NCBI GenBank assembly: GCA_018292915.2
Contig: JACVVK020000215.1
Location: 337,001 to 401,000 of the forward strand
Direction of reading: 5' to 3'
Length of the DNA: 64,000 nucleotides
Origin: Batillaria attramentaria
Lineage: Eukaryota > Mollusca > Gastropoda > Batillariidae
A program made the position numbers and the translations under genes. The notes under the pieces are model-generated. The model had not been told where the DNA came from and searched no databases. It saw nothing but the letters and a program-made list of their open reading frames with translations. The stretch's first letter is position 1. Every line of letters starts with the position of its first letter. Positions 1 through 9,779 of this stretch are shown one piece after another.

Positions 1-185
1 GTTTCAAGACCACAACAGTTTGCCGCTAACGGCACAGATCATTTTCTTCAGCTATCGTTGTGCGTTTGGCACTATTTCAACGTTAACGTCTTATTCTAAT
101 TTCTTTTTACTCGCTGTTCTGTGGGAAGACCTTCCCATCCCTGGGAAGATCTTCCCGCAAAACGTCTCACCCGACAGGTTTCCAG

Positions 186-785
186 GACCACGACCTCAAA
201 ACGCCAAACATCAGGTCGTCCATACAGTTCTTTGCAATGGCTCCCTCCGTCTCCATCTCCACGGACACCATAACGACCACCATTTTGTCTTCAAAGACAC
301 AAATTAACACACTGCAGATATCAAAGTGCGCTGTAATTGAAAAATCGACCCGTTAGCAGCTATTGTATTTTTCTCCCCGAAATTAAGGTCAAGGCTACTT
401 GTCGGTTTCACATTTTTTATGTCGTGTATTATAATTATTGTGAAGTAAGAGAGCTGCAAATAGCCAAGTAAGGTTGAGTCCACTATTAGGTTTACTTTTT
501 GCTTTCTCGTTTGCACCTCGTGGCAACTCAAAAGGGATGATGGTAAGCGAGAAACAACTTAGAAAGGGGAGAAAAGGTTCATACTTTCACAATACCAAAT
601 CAAAAACATTCTTGCCAGAAAATGTAAATAAAATTAATTATAATCAATTGAAATTTTGCGACGGTCATCGTAGGTTCGACAGTCAAGGCTGCTTGTCACA
701 GGTGTTGCCACACGGTTCTGCGCGTATGCTAACGGACAAACCATCAGTAAGTTTAATGTTTTTGGTCGTTGATGTAAATTGTTTA

Positions 786-865
<80 letters not shown>

Positions 866-1451
866 GTTGTTGTTGTTGTTGTTTTGATGATTTATTTTGG
901 GGGATTATTTTTTTTAATTCCAACTCTTCACCATCTTTAGCAACATTCTGCTACTCTCCCACATTTACAAATAATAAGACGGAATAAATAAATAAAAAAA
1001 AATTGATAGGGAAAAATAACTCCCCTTTTGTTATTTTCAGACAAACATATCGATAAATGAATAAATAAAAGCAGTATTCCTTCCAGTCTGCCATGTTTGT
1101 AAATAAATAAAACTGTTTTAAACTGTCCAAGACTGTAAAGTCCTTCCAGTACAGGTTCAAGTTCAAGCTTATGTATTTTCCGCAGCGAAGAAGGAGGAGA
1201 AACGAAATCGAAGGGAGAACCAGACCTTGGTAACTTTGAGATACATTTTGACTGCCTACATCTTGTGCTGGGTTCCCTTCTACGTTGTCTTTGACATCAG
1301 CGCCTTCTGTCCCGAGGTCCTGCCGGACCTGCTGTACACGGTGACGTTCTGGACGAGCTACATGAACTCCACCATCAACCCAATCATCTATAGCTCTTCC
1401 AATGAGGACTTTCGGCGCGCTTTTCGGGAAATCTGCAGATTCCGAAAGTGA
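186..1451 (+). CDS. Aminergic-type GPCR, tandem copy 1 (3' exons only)
   Basis: Last part of a class A G-protein-coupled receptor; the rest lies upstream of the window. The terminal exon 1186-1451 encodes the end of intracellular loop 3 (a KKEEKRNRRENQT stretch), TM6 with CWVPF, extracellular loop 3, TM7 with W and Y three residues apart before NSTINPIIY (the NPxxY motif), and a short helix 8 ending EICRFRK-stop. Two upstream exons are supported by alignment to copy 2. Exon 674-746 (TRFCAYANGQTI) enters in phase 0, leaves in phase 1 and has donor A|GTAAGT, like copy 2 exon 38707-38830. Exon 186-332 (SSKTQINTLQ against SSKSRRKTLQ) is weaker, because the GT expected after CTGCAG is missing and a GT 15 bases on must serve. 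The terminal exon begins after TTTTCCGCAG. It is probably a functional tandem duplicate of the copy at 20865-41345. Ligand unknown. Confidence 0.75.
787..882. repeat. (TG)n then (TTG)n microsatellite
   Basis: About 75 bases of TG followed by a short TTG run, in the intron of GPCR copy 1 about 40 bases after the donor at 747. Confidence 0.95.
1039..1185 (+). promoter_or_regulatory. Reiterated splice acceptors before last exon of GPCR copy 1
   Basis: Acceptor-like sites occur at 1039-1040 (TTATTTTCAG followed by ACAAACAT), 1087-1088 (CCTTCCAG) and 1148-1149 (CCTTCCAG), before the one that opens the coding exon (ATTTTCCGCAG, ending 1185). The first is followed by a decayed copy of the exon start and then by stops within AATAAATAAA-type sequence. 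The same module is seen upstream of the homologous exon of copy 2. Confidence 0.5.
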
Positions 1452-1932
1452 GTAGATCCAGACATAGGAAGTGGAAGAGGATTGTATGGCTTGTTACATA
1501 TCTTAGGGTCAGGAAGAACTAGTGTACGCTAGCCATGGATTCTGCGCAATTGTCGCAAGAACTGTGTTCTTCTGTCCGCAGAGTTTTCATCCTAGCTTTG
1601 CCCGTAATATAGCCAAGCAAAGTTTTCTGAATATGTTGCGGCCAGATCTCACGCCCCCCCCCCCCCACCTCCCCTCCCAAGTATTGTGCACCAGATTCAT
1701 TGCTTTGGGTTGAGGCTTGTTTGGATTTTGGACAACTCGTTCAGCCTGTTGAGGGCATTGAATCGCATTCAGAGCTCTATCAATCACTGAGACTGTTTCG
1801 AGAATACTTGTACGCTCACAAGTGCAACTGTTCCAAACTGCCGTGAAGTCTAGAGATCTCTCAAAAGGCGCATTTCGACCGTTGTGTGTATTGATCTGAG
1901 CTCATGTGTACACCAGGGGTGAGCGGTGGTCT
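1452..1932. other. 3' UTR and intergenic stretch after GPCR copy 1
   Basis: No gene seen. Bases about 1500-1560 resemble the 3' flank of copy 2 (the AAGAACTAGTGTACGCTAG region and a single TCGCAAGAAC unit), so the gene duplication extends into the 3' UTR. A poly-C tract lies at 1652-1664. Confidence 0.5.
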
Positions 1933-2250
1933 GGGGTGAGCGGTGGTCTAATAGGTAGCGCGTCGGATTTATCCGCTGCGTTACTGAACGGCCGTCACCA
2001 ATGTCATGGCGATGAAGCGTGGGTTCGATCCCAGGTCGAGCTTGTGATATGTGACACCGGTTTATCCTGGCTGCCGGGCTGCTCATCGGGGGTTTCTCTC
2101 CGGGTTATCCGGCTTTCCTCCCCTTGTTGTAAAAAATGTTTAAAAAAAACAAGGATAGGTATTGGGTGGCGCTGCACCGCGGCAACGCGCTTCCCCGGGG
2201 GAAGCAGCCCGAATTTCCCGAAAGGGACAATAAAGTAGTAGGTAAAAAAA
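1933..2250 (+). repeat. tRNA-headed SINE (family D)
   Basis: Head has an A-box-like TGGTCTAATAGGTAGCG and B-box GGGTTCGATCCC. A central domain reading TTTCTCTCCGGGTTATCCGG follows and is shared with the different SINE family at 14022-14419. The element ends GGGACAATAAAGTAGTAGG then poly-A. The head start is partly duplicated (GGGGTGAGCGGTGGTCT twice). Confidence 0.7.
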
Positions 2251-2504
2251 AATGTTTACATTCAGCTCCTCGCCTTCTCCTCTAGATCTCACCCAGGGAC
2301 AAATACGGCTTCCCTGGTTACACCTACCAGGTCACAATAACATGATGTGGGAGAAGAAAGGACGTCACACTGGATCTGCCCGTGAACAATTGCGTGATGT
2401 TTTCACTGTAGGTAAGCAGGTTTGAAAAGTAAAAGTATCCAGGTGGTGCTGTCCTACCTAGCCCAAAGTCTAAATAGTCTAGCAGCCGATCGGCGAAATC
2501 AGTT

Positions 2505-2678
2505 AAGGGTGGGTGGGTGTTTGGCAGTTTAACGCCCTTTTCCACCACGTATGGGTGATATTAAAGACGGGACAACGAGGAAAAGGCCAACACAAATATT
2601 TGGCCTCAGGCGGGATTCGAACTCACAACCCGAGCATTGAAAGTCCAACGCGCTACCATTCGGCTACCCCGACTCCCC
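2505..2678 (-). repeat. tRNA-Arg-like SINE (family A)
   Basis: About 170-bp element read on the minus strand: GAGCCGGGGTRGYCGAATGG head, anticodon-loop-like CTTTCAATGC (TTCTAA in other copies, as in tRNA-Arg UCU), B-box GTTCGAATCCC, body GATATCACCC..GTGGTGGAAAAGG, tail CCACCC-rich. One of about ten copies in the window. Confidence 0.8.
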
Positions 2679-2898
2679 GCGAAATCAGTCAAAGTGTTGC
2701 CAGTTAGGGTCATAAAAAAAACATTTTCCCAGGGTGCAGAGGTGCTTTGTAACTGAAAGACTGAAAGAGGTGCTTTGTAACTGAAAGACTGAAAGAGGTG
2801 CTGTGTAACTGAAAGATGTCATAAGGATGACCTACTTTAAAACTGACATTTGTATTTTCATGTGGCATTTGGCATACCCAGTATGCCAAGTCATTCAT

Positions 2899-2929
<31 letters not shown>

Positions 2930-3311
2930 GTATTGTATAGGCGCTTAACCATATTTCACGAATCGGCTCAAAGCGCCGCGAACTGAACCCAACACGCACG
3001 CTCACGTGAATCACACGCATTCTCCCACACACTGGACATAAACATATTACAATCACGTGGTGCGAAGGGTCAGCTCAGCTATTGAAATTTCGGAATTTAG
3101 AATTACATTTATTTTTCAAAATTGGTGGGCTGAACATTTCCAAAGCAGAGGGGGAGGAAGCCGGAGTACCCGGAGAGAACCCCCGACGATCGGCCCGAAT
3201 GAACGGTGCCACATACGAGAAGGAAAAATTCTTTGCCCCGAGTGGGGCTCGAACCCCCCACCTCTCGTATTGGTGACAAGTCTCTTAACCACTAGACCAC
3301 CGACCGCCCCC
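2899..3311 (-). repeat. tRNA-headed SINE (family C), full length
   Basis: On the minus strand it starts GGGGGCGGTCGGTGGTCTAG, has B-box GGTTCGAGCCCC, the central CTCTCCGGGTACTCCGGCTT domain, and a tail ending in (ATT)n. Full-length relative at 14022-14419 and truncated copy at 45073-45390. Confidence 0.8.
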
Positions 3312-4095
3312 ACTTCTTTCCTTAACTGGTGATACTACAAAATCTTTTATCATTTTGAATGTGCGATGGTCTGAAGTGGCCTTTTTTGGATGGGGCTTTC
3401 GGGTTTTTTTTTTATTTTGTTGTTGTTGTTGTAGTTTTCCGCACAAGAATGCAATCATCACTCGATCTGTAGTTCAAATGGAAATCCATGTGTTGCAGCA
3501 GCCATTCCACGAGATCCAGTCGGGCGAACTTGGTAGGGTCAGTCCAAGTTGCAACTGCCTGTAGCCTTGTAACGCATACTGCAAGCGCAGTTTGGTTAAA
3601 CCGCCTACTCGCAAGGTCGACAGACATTGAAGCTCCTGATCGAGAATTTACACTGCGTGATCGTCCGTGCCAAGACGTTTTCCTGTTAACAACAACATCA
3701 AAACCCGACTAGATGAGAAGGTTTGAACTATACTTTAACCCCCAACAGGAAATAAATAAAATAAAATGAAATAAAACATAACCAAACAAAACAAAACTAA
3801 AATCTACTAGAACATGGGCGATAACTCTTCACAGAGTGTTAATGTTACTCATCCTTTTGACAGCCTATAGGTACATTTTGACAGGAGTAGGTTTTAAAGT
3901 AGAACAGGCATCTGGCAACACTATGTACTATGTCTCATTTACTGATAAAAAGAGTACAAATAAAAAGAAAACTGCAAATATTGTTGGTGTTTCAACAAAC
4001 AGTTTCAGATACTCCAGCTGAAAACCATACTCGATTTTTTTTTACGTAAGTAATTTGTGAGGCTGGGAATTATTTTTCTCATTTGAACTGTTGTA
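3312..4095. other. Intergenic, no feature recognised
   Basis: AT-rich spacer with a short (TTG)n at 3416-3434 and A-rich runs around 3750-3800. No exon-like open frame with splice sites was found. Confidence 0.4.
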
Positions 4096-4566
4096 CAGTG
4101 GACGCCGGATATAAGCAACTCGGATATAAGAAAACTCGGTTATTGCCAACGATTTTTTTCCCCCCGGCCAAACTCTTCTTTATTATGTATTACAAAAACT
4201 CGGATACAAGAAACTCGCTTATAAGAAAACTCGGTTTTAGGAAAGCAAATTTCTTGTCCCGCTTGATACAAAACCTCGGATATAAGAAACCGAAAGTACA
4301 TTTCCAAGAAAATTTCACTCATTGTAAGAAACCGAAAGTACATTTCCAAGAAAAGTTCACTCATTCTAAGAAAACAGGTCAGGTCTGACGTCACTTAGGA
4401 CAGGCACATGATTGCGCATGATTTTCTTTTCTTGAATTGGATTCTTTACCATTGTGTTCCGTAGCAAAATTGAATGTTGGCAACAAGAAAAAATACGAGA
4501 TGCATTTTTGTTGTTCTATTATTATATGTTGTTTTTATTATTATTTTGTTTTTTGGCCTGATTGGG

Positions 4567-4612
<46 letters not shown>

Positions 4613-4889
4613 CTGTGTGTCTGTCTCTGTCTACAGGGCTCGCGTTAAGGAGAATAAAACTATCAGTATTAGACTAACTGTTGATCAATTCCTTTCTTTG
4701 ACAATATACGTGGTCCATCTTTCCTCCATCCCCCTCCCCCTCCCAACAGAAAAAAGCTAATTTGCAGCTTTTTTTCAGCCAAATTAGACACGGAAAGCAT
4801 CGCATATCATATTCTAATGGGAAGAGTTTTTTTAATAGATCAAAAGTTGATACATAATGCACTTTTAATATATCCTATAAATACAAGGC

Positions 4890-4942
<53 letters not shown>

Positions 4943-5356
4943 TAGCTCTTTTTTGTTTGTTTGTTTGGTTGGCTGGTTGGTTGGTTTGGTTGTTTTTTCT
5001 TTTTTTCTTTTTTCTTTACATGACCGCCAGCGCTACAGTTGGGAAGCAAAAACAGTATTTTCATGTTCAAACAAAAAAATCTGACATTGAAGGACACAAG
5101 CGCACTAGTGTATATTAACTCTACACATATATATTCTGTGCAGGCCTTTAAGAGAAACCAGATAATTCTTAATTTAATGCAAAACATACACGAACTGAGA
5201 AAAAAGAAATGTTTTAAGCCTTTTTTTCCCTGAACTCGGTTATAAGAAATATTTTTCAAAATACTTTCTTATATCCGACTTTCAGATATAAGAAAACTCG
5301 GATATAAGAAACCAAAAAATTGCCCCCCTCGAGTTTCTTATAACCGGCGTATACTG
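4096..5356. mobile_element. Non-autonomous pogo/Tigger-like DNA transposon
   Basis: Terminal inverted repeats CAGTGGACGCCGGATATAAG (left) and CAGTATACGCCGGTTATAAG (right, reverse complement) are flanked by TA on both sides (4094-4095, 5357-5358). CAGT ends, TA target duplication and repeated TATAAGAAACTCGG subterminal motifs fit the pogo/Tigger branch of Tc1/mariner. No transposase frame remains. The interior holds two (CT)n tracts (4569-4608, 4892-4940). Confidence 0.75.
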
Positions 5357-5358
5357 TA

Positions 5359-5726
5359 GTTAGAAACTCTAATTGTCAGTAAGCGTTTTGTTTTTATTGG
5401 TAAGAAATTGTTGTTCCTCCCCCCCACCCCCCGTAAGTAGTTTTTTACGAACTTTTTTTCAAGTACGCAATCAGTTCTCCACCACAAATGATTTCCTCAA
5501 TATTGGCTAAATACTGAGAATAGAGAAATCTGACTATTTCTAACAGTACCTCAAGAAAAACACTCAAAGGCTTTGTTTGAACTGAGCCATAGTAAGCTCC
5601 GTGGATAAAAACACCTCTACGCACAACAAGAGAACAATAGTCTCATACAGTGTTTGAAATCCCAACACGGAGTCCCAAATAACAGCTCCAACCCATCAGT
5701 AATGGTAGATAGGCAGGCAGGCGTAA
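5359..5726. other. Intergenic, no feature recognised
   Basis: AT-rich spacer between two DNA transposons. No coding signal seen. TAA immediately before 5727 is the target duplication of the next element. Confidence 0.4.
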
Positions 5727-5969
5727 GGGCCCTTGCACACTGGCGTCACGCGACATTGTCGCGCCACGCGTGCAGCAAATTTTGTCGCGCGTCTACGTAT
5801 GCAACCCCTTGAAGCGCGAAGCGACAGGCGTAGCACGATTGAAAAATTCTGTCGCGCGGCGATAGGAACTGTTCTATTCGGCGCGCTTGACGCGCGCGTG
5901 TAGCGTGGTTTCAGCCAATCAAAAGAGCCAGCCAGCAAGGGCCGACTCGCCATCCTCTTCTCTTCCAAG

Positions 5970-6071
5970 ATGGCGGAATTGCGCGAAGACGAAATGTTTC
6001 GCATCATCGACCTGTATCGTGAACAGGAAAACCTCTACAATTTTCAGCTCGATTCGTATCACAGTCGACGG
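5970..6071 (+). pseudogene. MADF-domain first-exon fragment in left arm
   Basis: ATG after CCAAG opens 34 codons beginning MAELREDEMF, with IIDLYREQENLYN and DSYHSRR resembling the start of a MADF (Myb/SANT-like) DNA-binding domain. The frame runs exactly to a splice donor CGACGG|GTATGC. PIF/Harbinger elements typically encode a MADF or Myb-like protein beside the transposase (family knowledge), so this is probably a relic of that accessory gene. Downstream exons are absent. Confidence 0.55.
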
Positions 6072-7084
6072 GTATGCCGTTTTGTTGTGTCACTCTCCGC
6101 TGACTCACACTACGGTAAATACATAAATGGAGTAAATAAAACTAGACACAACTGAACCGCCGGGTTGTCACTGATCTCTCATCGTCCTAGTCTACGATAT
6201 CATATCATACGATACAGCAAAGCCGGGTTTGTTGTAGCTAAATTATGTCAAGTTATCGTGGCCTCGATCACCAGTCTCTATTCAGACTGCGAACAAGCAG
6301 CCTGAAGTTTATGATACGTTTCAGATCCCCTTAATATTTCGCATTCCATCGCACACTCAGAAGCACTGAAGCTGACTCGTGGCGACTGCACGCGGCGCGC
6401 GTTTAACTCCACGTGTGAGAGCTTCACTGTGCTTGAGGCACGCAAGGTGCTACACGCGTGGCGCGCGCGATGTAGCACCGACGCTAGTGTGCACCGGGCT
6501 TGTTGTGATTTCAAAAAATGTATAAGGCTTTATTTTGCTCTCTTGTTAAGCCTGGGGATGTTTCTATTGCCATGATCCACTTTGCAACGAGCATCCTGTT
6601 ATAGGGGAAAAAAACGACTCACACAAAAGAAATTCAAGACATCCAGTCTAAAGCCCGGTGCACACTAGCGTCGGTGCTACATCGCGCTGCGCCACGCGTG
6701 TCGCCCCTTGCGTGCTTCACGCACAGTGAAGGCTCTCACACGTGGAGTCTTGCGCGCCGCGTGCAGTGATCTCGCCACGAGTCAGTGCTTCTGAGTGTGC
6801 GATGGAATGCGAAATATTAGGGATCTGAAACGAATCATAAACTTCAGGCTGCTTGTTCGCAGTCTGAATAGAGACTGGTGATCGAGGCCACGATAACTTG
6901 ATAGAATTTAGCTACAACAAACCCGGCTTTGCTGTATCGTATGATATGATATCGTAGACTGGGACGATGAGAGACTGATCAGTGACAACCCGGCGGTTCG
7001 GTTGTGTCTAGTTTTATTTACTCCATTTATGTAGCATTTACCGTAGTGTGAGTCAGCGGAGAGTGACACAACAAAACGGCATAC

Positions 7085-7186
7085 CCGTCGACTGTGATAT
7101 GAATCGAGCATGAAAATTGTAGAGGTTTCCTGTTCACGATACCGGTCGATGAGGCGAAACATTTCGTCTTCTCGCAATTCCGCCAT
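7085..7186 (-). pseudogene. MADF-domain first-exon fragment in right arm
   Basis: Inverted counterpart of the exon at 5970-6071. A one-base loss and a one-base gain a few codons apart cancel, so the frame shifts briefly (ETSTIFM) and then returns to LDSYHSRR before the conserved donor. Other differences include LIDRYREQE against IIDLYREQE. Confidence 0.55.
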
Positions 7187-7465
7187 CTTGGAAGAGAAGA
7201 GGATGGCGAGTGGGCCCTTGCTGGCTGGCTCTTCTGATTGGCTGAAACCACGCTACACGCGCGCGTCAAGCGCGCCGAATAGAACAGGTCCTATCGCCGC
7301 GCGACAGAATTTTTCAATCGTGCTACGCCTGTCGCTTCGCGCTTCAAGGGGTTGCATACGTAGACGCGCGACAAAATTTGCTGCACGCGTGGCGCGACAA
7401 TGTCGCATGACGCCAGTGTGCAAGGGCCCTAAGCCTCGTTCAAAATGCGTTGTGATATAGAAACT

Positions 7466-7467
<2 letters not shown>

Positions 7468-7531
<64 letters not shown>
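7468..7531. repeat. (TG)n microsatellite
   Basis: About 30 TG units, directly upstream of the dispersed sequence at 7532. Confidence 0.95.
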
Positions 7532-7533
<2 letters not shown>

Positions 7534-7890
7534 TCGAAATCAGTTACTTCTGGCTTCTGCGACACCTGCACGACACCTACACTGTATCACCATTTCTACT
7601 GGTTCTTTGCTGGCTGCACAGCACGTCCGATAGCGTGTCAAGGCGTAATGTCGTCATAACATGTGGGATAATTATGTCCCTAAAGACACTCCCGTACATT
7701 ATCGAAGTAACATCCAACAAAACTGTATTTGGTGTGTATTTCACTGCGCGAACCGAACAGGCCTATATGCTCAAACGCTCGTTAAATATCATTCGACGTT
7801 GACCGTACACATATCAATAGGAACAACCTTCAGCCAAATACGGGAGGTTTTAATGCACCACTGCATATTGAAAGAAAAATATTTTCGTCG
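7532..7890 (+). repeat. Dispersed repeat, also present inverted near 18.9 kb
   Basis: Bases 7532-7600 resemble the start of the repeat at 7904 (ACTTCTGGCTTCTGCGACAC). Bases about 7640-7890 recur in reverse orientation at 18860-19125 (for example CAACCTTCAGCCAAATACGG). Both copies abut a dinucleotide tract. Family unknown. Confidence 0.6.
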
Positions 7891-8462
7891 TGTTCGTGTT
7901 TATTTGAAATCACTTATTTCTGGCTTCTGCAAAACCTGCACGACACCTGCACTGTTTCTACGCTTATTTCTTTCTTTATATATTCTTGTATCTTTTAGAT
8001 TTTCCTTCCTTTGCTCATATTTTCGTAGTTCAGCAAACAGCAAGTTCGAACGTGGTATTCCTGCCAAAACCTTCACTGTACCGGTCCCCGTAGTGAAGTG
8101 GTTAGCACTTCGGACTATGGACCGGGAGACCCGGTGTAGGATCCGGTCCGGTCCCCCCTCTGAAGTAGTCCCCCGGGGGACCAATTCGTGACAAAAACTG
8201 CTCTATAATGGTCCCCCCTTAGACATCCAGCCTCGTTTTCGACTGGTCCCCCTGGGCGATTTTGGTCCCCCCTTGCATCCAAAATAGGCCCCCTCTCGAA
8301 CTGGTCCCCCTCTTTTCTAACCAATGTAGAGCTATGTCAGTATTTATTTTTAACTTTATTGTTATAGTGTGTGTCAACTCAGTAGAAAACGTGACTCTGG
8401 ATCTCTCTCACTCTCTCTCTCTCTCTCTCGCCCCCCACACTTTCTCTCCTCCCCCCATCTCT

Positions 8463-8464
<2 letters not shown>

Positions 8465-8494
<30 letters not shown>

Positions 8495-8544
8495 TTATGC
8501 ACGCACGCACGCACGCGTGCACACTCACTCACGCACGCACGCAC

Positions 8545-8599
<55 letters not shown>
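8465..8599. repeat. (CA)n / (GCAC)n microsatellite cluster
   Basis: Two (CA)n runs separated by an ACGC-rich segment, preceded by (CT)n at 8403-8430. Confidence 0.95.
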
Positions 8600-8600
<1 letters not shown>

Positions 8601-8683
8601 CTTTCGTTATATGTATAATTATTTTCATTTTTGTACAGAGATGTTATTCAAGATGATCTTGAACTGGGTCAAGGTTACAGTGT

Positions 8684-8875
8684 CAAATCTAAACTTTTAA
8701 AAGTGATTTAACTTCGTAGATTTGCCGTTCTATACTTTTGTTTTTTATTTTCTCTTTTTTCTTTTTTTTTCTTTTTTTGTGGGATGAGGAAACGGTCGCC
8801 ACTAAAAAACAAAAGTATAGGTTACATGGAACGGCAAATCTACGAAGTTAAATCACTTTTAAAAGTTTAGATTTG
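8684..8875. repeat. Long inverted repeat (hairpin) with internal direct repeat
   Basis: Left arm 8684-8747 (CAAATCTAAACTTTTAAAAG...) is repeated in reverse complement at 8803-8875, differing mainly by a 9-base insertion. The loop contains GTGGGATGAGGAAACGGTCG, which recurs directly just beyond the right arm (8898-8923). Confidence 0.85.
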
Positions 8876-9692
8876 TTTTCTCTTTTCTTTTCTTTTTGTG
8901 GGATGAGAAAACGGTCGCCACGCTTCTTGACACGTCACGTGACTCGTGTCAAACATGCCTATAATTATAAGTACACGACAATTCATTCCGTCAGCCAGTC
9001 TTCGTTTTTCATTGACTATCATCATGGACGAAACCGAGGGGGACCAGTTCGAGAGGGGGCCTATTTTGGATGCGAAGGGGGACCAAAATCGCCCAGGGGG
9101 ACCAGTCGAAAACGAGGCTGGATGTCTAAGGGGGGACCATTATAGAGCAGTTTTTGCCACGAATTGGTCCCCCGGGGGACTACTTCAGAGGGGGGACCGG
9201 ACCGGATGCTACACCGGGTTCGAGTCCCAGCCGAGGCAAGCGGGATTTTTCCTACCTAGGTCGGCTCCTACCCAGAGGGGGTGTGCTATGGGCCCAGTGT
9301 GGAGGCTGTCACCACACACCCGAGCTTCACCAACTTCACGAGTGTGACTTTGGTGGTGCTTCCCTTGGTAATGACACGTCTTATGATGTGGATGATTACA
9401 CGGCCGGCACCGCAGGTGCCGTAGTTCCCGGGCCTGGTTAATGCCGGGATATTTATGACAGGAAGCGTGGAATGCGGTCCTGTCACGCAGTCCCAGATCA
9501 CACGGACCTCCATAGCATCATCTTACCATCATTTTCATCTCCATCATGCATAATAAAAACTGCCCCAGCTTCCGAGCCCTCCTTCACCCATTACCAGGAA
9601 GGAACACCACTGGAGCCGGCAATGAGTTGTGGCAGTAAAAACAACAACAACAACAAACAAACAAAAAACCTTCACTGTTTGAAAATAAAGAT

Positions 9693-9693
<1 letters not shown>

Positions 9694-9760
<67 letters not shown>
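9694..9760. repeat. (CT)n microsatellite
   Basis: About 33 CT units directly after the TTTGAAAATAAAGATTATT retroelement end. Confidence 0.95.
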
Positions 9761-9764
<4 letters not shown>

Positions 9765-9779
9765 TTCAGATCACCGTAC

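Larger units (their letters stand above)
5727..7429. mobile_element. Palindromic PIF/Harbinger-type element (two inverted MITE copies)
   Basis: Outer ends read GGGCCCTTGCACACTGGCG and its reverse complement, with TAA on both sides (5724-5726, 7430-7432), the 3-bp target duplication of PIF/Harbinger. The left arm (5727 to about 6502) and right arm (about 6654-7429) are near-identical inverted copies around a spacer of about 150 bp. Each arm has its own inner end, AAGCCCGGTGCACACTAGCG, so each looks like a complete element placed head to head. Each arm carries a MADF-domain first exon. No DDE transposase is seen. Confidence 0.75.
8135..9213. mobile_element. DNA element with TGTAG...CTACA inverted ends and CCGG duplication
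   Basis: Ends are inverted repeats of about 185 bp beginning TGTAGSATCCGGTCCGG and including GTCCCCCGGGGGACC, flanked by CCGG at 8131-8134 and 9214-9217. TGT..ACA ends with a 4-bp C/G-rich duplication recall Ginger-type elements, but no transposase frame is present, so the superfamily is a guess. The interior holds (CT)n and (CA)n tracts and a hairpin (8684-8875). Confidence 0.6.
8079..9664 (+). repeat. tRNA-headed SINE (family B), interrupted
   Basis: Head 8079-8134 (CCCCGTAGTGAAGTGGTTAG) and remainder from 9214 (GGTTCGAGTCCC B-box onward) to the poly-A-like tail near 9664. Flanked by the 13-bp direct repeat AAAACCTTCACTG (8066-8078 and 9665-9677). Interrupted at the B-box by the element 8135-9213. 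Other copies: 16776-17277, 39013-39526, 51131-51616, 58690-59183. Confidence 0.85.
7904..9694 (+). repeat. Dispersed retroelement 3' end, split by nested insertions
   Basis: Bases 7904-8078 plus 9678-9694 match the reverse complement of 11345-11545, which is uninterrupted. The sequence ends TTTGAAAATAAAGATTATT, as in a LINE 3' terminus. Here it is split by a SINE (8079-9664), itself split by a DNA element (8135-9213). Confidence 0.65.

Noticed and set aside
6278..6514. Open frame near the inner end of the left Harbinger arm
   Set aside because: It reads through the subterminal GCGC-rich repeat of the element and has no domain similarity.
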